DNA of 11,594 nt from Sutterella sp. (GTDB lineage Bacteria > Pseudomonadota > Gammaproteobacteria > Burkholderiales > Burkholderiaceae_F). Where the stretch lies: positions 1-11,594 of the forward strand of contig JAHHRF010000056.1 of assembly GCA_020025955.1 (NCBI GenBank), in the 5' to 3' direction. The stretch's first letter is position 1. Each line of letters begins with the position of its first letter. Of the stretch, positions 7,017 through 11,594 are shown piece after piece. The position numbers and the translations under genes were made by a program. The notes below the pieces were generated by a model that was not told the origin of the DNA, searched no databases, and saw only the letters and a list, made by a program, of their open reading frames with translations.

Positions 7017-8326
7017 TGAGTGAAGTTGTCCTCTTTATTGCCGTTTGCACGGTGCTCACCCTCATTGCCATCGCCATTGTCGTGGTGCCCTTATTGCGAG
7101 GGAGCCGTGACATTGCCGAGGAAGAAGCCCGTCGTCACCAAGAGGTGTTAGGGATTCTTCGTCAACAGCGTGATGAATTAGAGCGCGATCATGAACGCGG
7201 TCTCGTTGACATCGATGAGTATGAAGAGAGCAAGGCCGAGATTGAACGCCGTGTGATTGAGGAAACCAAAGACCGTGCCGTGATGGTGACGGGCCCCAAT
7301 CGTACGAGTCAGGTGTTGGCAGGGCTCTTTACCATTCTCATTCCGGTTTTCAGTGTCCTCGCTTACTTAGCGTGGGGGCGCTTTACCGCCATGGATCCGC
7401 GTTTCTTGGAATTGATGGAAAACCATCGCTTACAGCAAGAGATGGGGAGCGCCCAGAGCGTGAAGAGCGTGCAGATTGAAATCGATGCGCAGAAAGCCCG
7501 CTTGAAAGAAAACCCCAACGATGGGCAAGCGTGGTACACGTTGGCTGTGATCTACGCCCAGATGCAGCGACCTGACGAGTCCGTAAAGGCCTTCAAGGAA
7601 TTGAATCGCCTCTACCCGGACAATGCTGATCTGTTAGCGCAGATGGCCGACCAAATGGCCAGCGCCACCGCAGGGGTGGTGACGCCTGAAGTGGTGACGG
7701 TCCTTGAAAAAGCCCTTCGCATTGACCCGAACCAGCAAACGGCGCTGCTCTTGATGGCCTTAAACGCCTGGGATCGTGAACGCTATCTTGATGCCGTGCG
7801 CTATTGGGAACGCGTCTTGGTGCAGATTCCGCCCAACATGACGGAAGAGCGCGCTCAGATTGAAAACAACATCCGAGAAGCCAAGCGCTTAGGGGGTGAA
7901 GCCGATAAAACCTCGATGAATTCGGCCCAGCCTAGTGCGGACAACTTGGCGCCGGTGCCCACGGAAAAGGCCTTGCCTGATGTGGAAATCGCGGGTCGCG
8001 TGGTGTTAGCAGAAGGCTTAAAGGGGAAAGTTTCGCCCGATGACGTGGTCTTTGTTTATGCCCGTCCGCAGGATGAGAAGATGCCGGTGGCGTTTATGCG
8101 CATTAAAGCCTCGGACCTGCCCTACGCCTTTAAGCTCACCCAAAAGACCACCATGGGGATTGGCTTAAAGAAGACCCTTCGCGACTACGATACGGTCGTG
8201 GTGGGGGCGCGTTTGAGCCATCAGGGGAACTTCATGCTTCAACCTGGTGACCTCGAAGGGGAAGTGGATCACCCCGTGAAGGTCGGGACGACGGACGTGA
8301 CCGTGACTATCGCGCACGAGCGTTAA
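7016..8326 (+). CDS. ccmI: CcmI (CycH), apocytochrome c chaperone with TPR domain
   Basis: CcmI holds the apocytochrome c C-terminus and delivers it to the CcmF/CcmH ligase. The 436-residue protein has two membrane segments (about 4-27 and 98-119). Between them is a highly charged cytoplasmic loop, likely coiled coil (about 33-85), with the family-type ERDHERGLVDIDEYEESK. A periplasmic TPR region follows (about 155-290; for example QAWYTLAVIYAQMQRPDESV). A Ser/Pro/Ala-rich linker comes next (about 298-320), then a beta-rich C-terminal domain (about 322-436) typical of full-length CcmI. It is the last gene of the operon, followed directly by a strong terminator. Confidence 0.94.
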   Translation: MSEVVLFIAVCTVLTLIAIAIVVVPLLRGSRDIAEEEARRHQEVLGILRQQRDELERDHERGLVDIDEYEESKAEIERRVIEETKDRAVMVTGPNRTSQVLAGLFTILIPVFSVLAYLAWGRFTAMDPRFLELMENHRLQQEMGSAQSVKSVQIEIDAQKARLKENPNDGQAWYTLAVIYAQMQRPDESVKAFKELNRLYPDNADLLAQMADQMASATAGVVTPEVVTVLEKALRIDPNQQTALLLMALNAWDRERYLDAVRYWERVLVQIPPNMTEERAQIENNIREAKRLGGEADKTSMNSAQPSADNLAPVPTEKALPDVEIAGRVVLAEGLKGKVSPDDVVFVYARPQDEKMPVAFMRIKASDLPYAFKLTQKTTMGIGLKKTLRDYDTVVVGARLSHQGNFMLQPGDLEGEVDHPVKVGTTDVTVTIAHER

Positions 8327-8355
8327 TCCCACCAAAAAAAAACTCACCTTTCCGA

Positions 8356-8390
8356 GCCTCGTTGACCCTGGGTCAACGGGGCTTTTTTTT
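8356..8390 (+). terminator. Intrinsic terminator of the ccm operon
   Basis: GCCTCGTTGAC (8356-8366) pairs with GTCAACGGGGC (8372-8382), with one G-U pair and a five-base loop CCTGG. The stem is followed by eight Ts (8383-8390). It lies 30 bases after the ccmI stop. GC-rich stem plus long T-run make this a textbook intrinsic terminator. Confidence 0.93.
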
Positions 8391-8644
8391 CTGCTTCAAA
8401 CGGGCTCAAAATCACCGACATTTCAAATTTTTCACACAAACTTCCTAGAGAAATTGTTGCAAATTCACCAATTTCTGACCCAATTTGGAAAAATAAAAAT
8501 GGTCTTTGCAAAATGAAAAATTCCCTAGCGCTCAGGCGCTTTGCCTAAGTATCAACCCCTATCGACTGGACACTGTGTAGAAGCCTTCCATCTGGGAGGT
8601 AGCCTTTCTATAGCGAAATGCGGTACAAAAAAGAGGTAAGGGTT

Positions 8645-8680
8645 ATGTCCATTGGGGTGTGTTTGTCCTCAGTGAATTAA
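8645..8680 (+). CDS. Possible 11-residue leader peptide (MSIGVCLSSVN)
   Basis: An ATG at 8645 with AGAGG (8632-8636) eight bases upstream opens a frame of 11 codons ending at TAA 8678-8680. Twelve bases later a terminator-like hairpin begins. The order of ribosome site, short frame and hairpin resembles attenuation leaders. The peptide has no run of one regulatory amino acid, so this may be a chance frame. Confidence 0.25.
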   Translation: MSIGVCLSSVN

Positions 8681-8691
8681 GCCATCAAGAA

Positions 8692-8717
8692 AAGCCCCGT
8701 TTCGGGGCTTCACTTTT
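8692..8717 (+). terminator. Terminator-like hairpin in the leader
   Basis: AAGCCCCG (8692-8699) pairs perfectly with CGGGGCTT (8703-8710) around a TTT loop, followed by CAC and four Ts (8714-8717). The U-tract is short and displaced, so termination would be partial. It lies 49 bases upstream of the beta-barrel gene start. It may be an attenuator for that gene or the 3' end of a separate small transcript. Confidence 0.5.
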
Positions 8718-8766
8718 GCCTTACACAAATAACGACAAAACAATTTCATCCCCGGAGAGCCCCACA

Positions 8767-10641
8767 ATGTCTACCGTCACACGCTTTCAAAAAACAACCT
8801 TAACCCTAGCCCTCTCGCTCTCGCTCCTGGGCGTGAGTACCGCCACCTTGGCAGCGCCTTCCTACGAGCCAGCTAAGCCTAAAAACCCCTTTACTCTCGA
8901 AAAGCAAGCCAAATTGGCGATTGATCTCACTAAGACCTTGGTCGACGGGGGCGTGGACGCAAAAGACGCGGCTCAAATTGGCTTTGACTTCATGATGACG
9001 GCCTCGCCCGAAGAAGTTCAGGATCTGTTTAGAACGTTTGGTGACAAAGCCTTTGACGACAGGGATTTGCCTGATGATTTCCACTATTTGGAAGATCGTT
9101 GGGACTTTCCCGACGAATATGATCGCAAAAAAGAAACACTCGCCAAGAGTGCCAAAAAGCGTTTGGACGTGTTGCGCGATGTCTTAACGACGGCCGCTAC
9201 GGATGCTAACGACAAGAAGCACTACACTGCGGATCAGCGCACCGCCTTAGCCGATACGTTGAAACTCTTTGATGAGTACAAAAATGCTGAAGCCGAGGCT
9301 GTATCCGATTGCTTGGATTGCCGCTTTTTATCGGAAGAGACCTACGAAGCATTGGAAACTGCTGCTCGTACTGGTGGTGCTGATGCTTTGAAAACGGCCT
9401 TAATTGATGCGGCGAAAGCGGGGAAACTCACGGCGTATAAGGATGGGGCGTTGACTGTAGAAAAGGCTGACGGCTCATCGGAAGTAACTACTGACCCGAA
9501 ACATGTGTATCTCGTAATGCCTCCGGCTGGCACGGAAACCACGACGCCTGCAACGGGTACGACCGATCCGACGGCCACGACGACTGATCCCGCTGCGACT
9601 GGTACAGGTGGCACTGACACGACCACCACCCCGGCGATTGTTCCTGCTACGGCTGGCACGACCACCCCGGCGATTGTTCCTGCCACGGCTGGCACGGGTG
9701 CAGGTGGCGCGGGTGCCGCTGCAGGCACGGGTGGTGCCACGGTGCCTGCCTTACCGTTAGCGGACACGGATAACGTTGTGATGCTGCCGACTGCCTCCTG
9801 GTGGACGATGGACTCCTATGACGAACGTATTGGTGGGTTGGTTGCCCACCCTGACCGTCGTCTTTGGGTTCGTGTTGAAGGCGATAAGCAAAAGCGTAAG
9901 GACGAAGCCGCGGCCAACACCAAGGGGCTCATGGCTCAGTTCGGTGTTGAGCGTCGTTTAAACGACGTTTGGAATGGCACGCTCTTTGTTGAAGGGCGCC
10001 GTGATAAGACCACGTTTGCCGTTGAAAACCAATCGGTGAAACTCAAGCGCTTCGGGCTCGGTGTGATCTTCACCCGTGTGGAAGATAACCGCTACATCGA
10101 CTTAGTGGGTCGTTTGGCCCGTGACCGTTATACCTTTGATCAGGTTTCTTACGATCCGACGGGTGTCGACGTTGTTGACGCCACGGTAAAGGGCTACAAC
10201 TTGTACGTGTCGGCTGAAACGGGTCGTCGCTTTGAAAACGATCGTCGTTACTTTGTCGAACCGCAGTTACAGGTCGCTTACGTACGTCAAACGCTCAAGG
10301 ACTACACCTGGGGCGACAAGACCGTCTCGACGGATCCCTTGTGGGGCGTGACGGGTCGCGTTGGGGTGAAAGTTGGCGCCCAGCGTCCGAAGGATGTTTA
10401 CTGGGTCCGCGGTGACCTCTTAGCGCGCTTAGCCGGTAAGCAAACCTTGACGGTGGGTCAGGCGAACCACATGGACGCCACGGTCTCGGAAAAGAACCGC
10501 GGGATTGGCTTTGCGTTAGGGGCGGGTGCCAAGCACACCTTCAATGCCAACTGGGCTTTGTCGGCGAGCGCCTTTATGACGAAGATGCCTAAGACCAAGG
10601 CTGGGGTTCGTGGGCAGATCGCTCTTGAGCGTACGTGGTAA
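8767..10641 (+). CDS. Autotransporter-like outer-membrane beta-barrel protein
   Basis: This is a 624-residue exported protein. The ATG at 8767 was chosen because GGAGAG (8754-8759) sits seven bases upstream and a good signal peptide starts there (about 1-29: basic, then LTLALSLSLLG, cleavage near TLA-AP). The frame is open upstream to a GTG at 8659, but that would hide the signal. The N-terminal region (about 31-250) is acidic and predicted helical, with a CxxC pair at about 182/185 (DCLDC). A Thr/Pro/Ala/Gly linker follows (about 252-330) with a 12-residue tandem repeat. From about residue 335 to the end the sequence alternates as in amphipathic beta-strands, includes FVEPQLQVAYV and GRVGVKVG as in autotransporter barrels, and ends in a C-terminal Trp. 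The barrel is about 290 residues, the usual autotransporter size. Substrate and role are unknown; the passenger is short and not a beta-helix. Confidence 0.8.
   Translation: MSTVTRFQKTTLTLALSLSLLGVSTATLAAPSYEPAKPKNPFTLEKQAKLAIDLTKTLVDGGVDAKDAAQIGFDFMMTASPEEVQDLFRTFGDKAFDDRDLPDDFHYLEDRWDFPDEYDRKKETLAKSAKKRLDVLRDVLTTAATDANDKKHYTADQRTALADTLKLFDEYKNAEAEAVSDCLDCRFLSEETYEALETAARTGGADALKTALIDAAKAGKLTAYKDGALTVEKADGSSEVTTDPKHVYLVMPPAGTETTTPATGTTDPTATTTDPAATGTGGTDTTTTPAIVPATAGTTTPAIVPATAGTGAGGAGAAAGTGGATVPALPLADTDNVVMLPTASWWTMDSYDERIGGLVAHPDRRLWVRVEGDKQKRKDEAAANTKGLMAQFGVERRLNDVWNGTLFVEGRRDKTTFAVENQSVKLKRFGLGVIFTRVEDNRYIDLVGRLARDRYTFDQVSYDPTGVDVVDATVKGYNLYVSAETGRRFENDRRYFVEPQLQVAYVRQTLKDYTWGDKTVSTDPLWGVTGRVGVKVGAQRPKDVYWVRGDLLARLAGKQTLTVGQANHMDATVSEKNRGIGFALGAGAKHTFNANWALSASAFMTKMPKTKAGVRGQIALERTW
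9625..9696 (+). repeat. Two tandem 36-base repeats in the linker
   Basis: Two adjacent 36-base copies (9625-9660 and 9661-9696) differ at one base (T at 9648 versus C at 9684), a synonymous Ala codon change. Each encodes TTPAIVPATAGT, residues 287-310 of the beta-barrel protein. The near identity points to a recent duplication, and such a tract could vary in copy number between strains. Confidence 0.9.
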
Positions 10642-10653
10642 AACGTGAGCTTC

Positions 10654-10682
10654 CCCCTGAGGTTTTCTCTAAACACCAGGGG
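10654..10682 (+). other. Hairpin just after the beta-barrel gene
   Basis: CCCCTG (10654-10659) pairs with CAGGGG (10677-10682). Inner pairing GTTT/AAAC (10662-10665 with 10671-10674) is also possible. No T-run follows. It lies 12 bases past the stop and 16 bases before the main terminator, so it may protect the mRNA 3' end. Confidence 0.45.
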
Positions 10683-10698
10683 ACCTAAAGCACCAACG

Positions 10699-10736
10699 AA
10701 AACGGAATCGGGTTCGATACGCGATTCCGTTTTTTT
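10699..10736 (+). terminator. Intrinsic terminator of the beta-barrel gene
   Basis: A perfect stem pairs AAAACGGAATCG (10699-10710) with CGATTCCGTTTT (10722-10733) around an 11-base loop. The 3' arm runs into seven Ts (10730-10736). It lies 57 bases after the stop codon at 10641. Confidence 0.9.
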
Positions 10737-11088
10737 GTTGTCTGAAGATTCTGTTCAGCCGTTATTACGCGTTTTATTTCCTCGTGTCGCCTTTTGGGGA
10801 CGACCACCCTAAGGCGCTCGATCGACGTCTCGAGGGTGTCCATTAAGGCTTATTACTGTATTCAACCCCCTCATGGTTTAGGGGGTTCTTACCACGAGAG
10901 GGAAGTTGATGAGGGAGGGGGATGACCATTGGGTTTCTCGTTTCTTCTTTCTTTTTTGGAAAAAGTGAAAGGAAAACAAGGGGGTAGGGATTCGTCTTAT
11001 ATTTTCTTGACAACAGGATTGCTAGGCTCAAAGTAAGCGGTGGTCTCGACCGTCTCAATCAAGTTGCCGGGATAGGCAAGGAGTGAGT
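10737..11088. other. Gene-free region with two hairpins and a purine/pyrimidine tract
   Basis: This is a 352-base stretch without a convincing gene; a 71-codon minus-strand frame lies here but lacks coding character. GGA/TCC and CACCCT/AGGGTG pairings fold 10798-10841, with CTCGA/TCGAG inside (10817-10821 with 10830-10834). AACCCCCT (10864-10871) pairs perfectly with AGGGGGTT (10880-10887). A pyrimidine-rich run (about 10934-10957) is followed by a purine-rich run (about 10958-10986) that can fold back on it. The 3' part holds the likely promoter of the next gene. Confidence 0.5.
11007..11035 (+). promoter_or_regulatory. Possible promoter with consensus -35 for the last gene
   Basis: TTGACA at 11007-11012 is a perfect -35 hexamer. 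The -10 is weak: AAAGTA (11030-11035) at 17-base spacing or CAAAGT (11029-11034) at 16. This suggests an activator-dependent or weak promoter, starting about 45-50 bases before the ATG at 11089. Confidence 0.35.
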
Positions 11089-11594
11089 ATGGATGTGTCG
11101 CGTGTGGCGTTTTTCTCGTCAACCGTCTTGTTAACGCACCCGATTGAACTCGCGGTGCAAGGGCTCGATGCGCTCACTGACTTTTGGGAGCCCGCGCCCG
11201 ACTTGATTGCGCGCGCGGATCAGGCGTTAACGCTAGGGTTTGAAGACGGGGTACAAATTCGAGTGGAGCACGTGGGGCACCCGTGTGGGTTGGAACCGGA
11301 AACCACAGTGCTCAGTATTGATGAGGGGCAAGCTGATTGGATCCTCTCTCGACACTTGGCCTATCTGCGCGTCAAAGCCCTGTGGGCCGGGGACGATAAG
11401 GCGCTCACGCCGCAAGCGCGTTTGAGCTTGGGAGAGGGCTTGGTCGCGGTAACAAGTGCGTTAGCGAGTCTCGATGAAGCCATTGGCGTTTTGGCCAACG
11501 GCCGGCTCTTTGATCCGTTTTACTACGTGGAGCTCGCGCACCTCTTAGAAGACGGGCGCTTCCCGTTGGCCAATTTCATTGACTTGTCTGTGCA
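11089..11594 (+). CDS. Soluble protein, weakly DUF4261-like (3' end outside window)
   Basis: This frame opens at ATG 11089 with AAGGAG (11078-11083) five bases upstream and stays open to the window end, giving 168 visible residues. No signal peptide or membrane helix is seen. The protein is mildly acidic and mixes helices with short strands. The part around 125-168 reads LASLDEAIGVLANGRLF, then FPLANFIDLSV. This resembles the pattern of DUF4261 proteins, where a conserved stretch about a marker such as GV and a later PL..W/F-I precede the C-terminus. The resemblance is from memory and weak, so no function is assigned. It lies downstream of an independent terminator and has its own promoter candidate, so it is not in an operon with the beta-barrel gene. 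Confidence 0.65.
   Translation, partial: MDVSRVAFFSSTVLLTHPIELAVQGLDALTDFWEPAPDLIARADQALTLGFEDGVQIRVEHVGHPCGLEPETTVLSIDEGQADWILSRHLAYLRVKALWAGDDKALTPQARLSLGEGLVAVTSALASLDEAIGVLANGRLFDPFYYVELAHLLEDGRFPLANFIDLSV

Larger units (their letters stand above)
8391..8766 (+). other. Long structured gene-free leader before the beta-barrel gene
   Basis: This 376-base AT-rich stretch has no long gene. The first 130 bases are very AT-rich and probably contain the promoter, but no convincing -35/-10 pair is seen. After 8525 it becomes structured. AGCGC-TCAG-GCGCT (8527-8540) can form, and AGGC (8534-8537) can alternatively pair with GCCT (8543-8546), so the two stems are mutually exclusive. CCTTCC-ATCT-GGGAGG (8584-8599) is a further stem with one G-U pair. 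A short reading frame (8645-8680) and a terminator-like hairpin (8692-8717) follow. It could be an untranslated regulatory leader or hold a small RNA gene. No known riboswitch is recognised. Confidence 0.5.

Noticed and set aside
8659..8766. Upstream GTG start for the beta-barrel protein, adding 36 residues
   Set aside because: It would bury the signal peptide, overlaps the leader hairpin and lacks a good ribosome site; the ATG at 8767 has GGAGAG at ideal spacing.
9625..9696. CRISPR-like repeats
   Set aside because: The two copies are adjacent with no spacer and in frame within a coding region.
9342..9767. 141-codon minus-strand frame rich in Val/Ala/Pro
   Set aside because: It is the mirror of the low-complexity Thr/Pro/Ala linker on the plus strand.
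10843..11058. 71-codon minus-strand frame between the last two genes
   Set aside because: It spans the hairpin and purine/pyrimidine tract and the candidate promoter, has no ribosome site of note and reads as non-coding.

Overview
The window looks like a piece of a Gram-negative proteobacterial chromosome, most likely a betaproteobacterium. The grounds are a complete System I cytochrome c maturation operon in the order ccmABCDEFGHI with separate ccmH and ccmI, an OmpA/autotransporter-style secreted beta-barrel protein, and a lipoprotein with a classical lipobox. Family-level placement (Sutterellaceae-like) is only an impression from codon use (Arg mostly CGT, frequent TTA/TTG/CTC for Leu) and gene style, and is not proven here.

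Layout. Positions 1-240 hold the basic C-terminal tail of a plus-strand gene that begins outside the window. It converges on a minus-strand lipoprotein gene (697 to 311), and both share a bidirectional hairpin terminator at about 249-302. The lipoprotein gene diverges from ccmA across roughly 300 bases. From 1002 to 8326 all nine ccm genes lie on the plus strand. They come in tightly coupled blocks (ccmA-B; ccmC-D-E with 1-base overlaps; ccmG-H-I with 4- and 1-base overlaps). The blocks are separated by three gaps of exactly 78 bases (ccmB/C, ccmE/F, ccmF/G), and the latter two each contain a perfect RNA hairpin without a U-tract. A strong intrinsic terminator closes the operon at 8356-8390.

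The ccm genes form one pathway. CcmAB is an ABC module. CcmC and CcmD load heme onto the periplasmic chaperone CcmE at a conserved histidine. CcmG and CcmH keep the apocytochrome CXXCH cysteines reduced, CcmI holds the apocytochrome, and CcmF with CcmH performs the ligation. All the signature residues I looked for are present, so the system should be functional. No apocytochrome gene is in the window.

After the operon, a 376-base gene-free stretch (8391-8766) carries several hairpins, a possible 11-residue upstream reading frame and a terminator-like hairpin. It leads into a 624-residue exported protein with a C-terminal autotransporter-type beta-barrel, an unusual helical acidic N-terminal domain and a Thr/Pro/Ala linker with a recent tandem duplication. 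Its own terminator follows. Another 350-base gene-free region precedes the start (11089) of a cytoplasmic protein cut off by the window end, weakly reminiscent of the DUF4261 family.

Most of the window is well-understood biology. The parts least explained by known families are the leader and the N-terminal domain of the beta-barrel protein, and the hairpin-bearing 78-base spacers inside the ccm operon.
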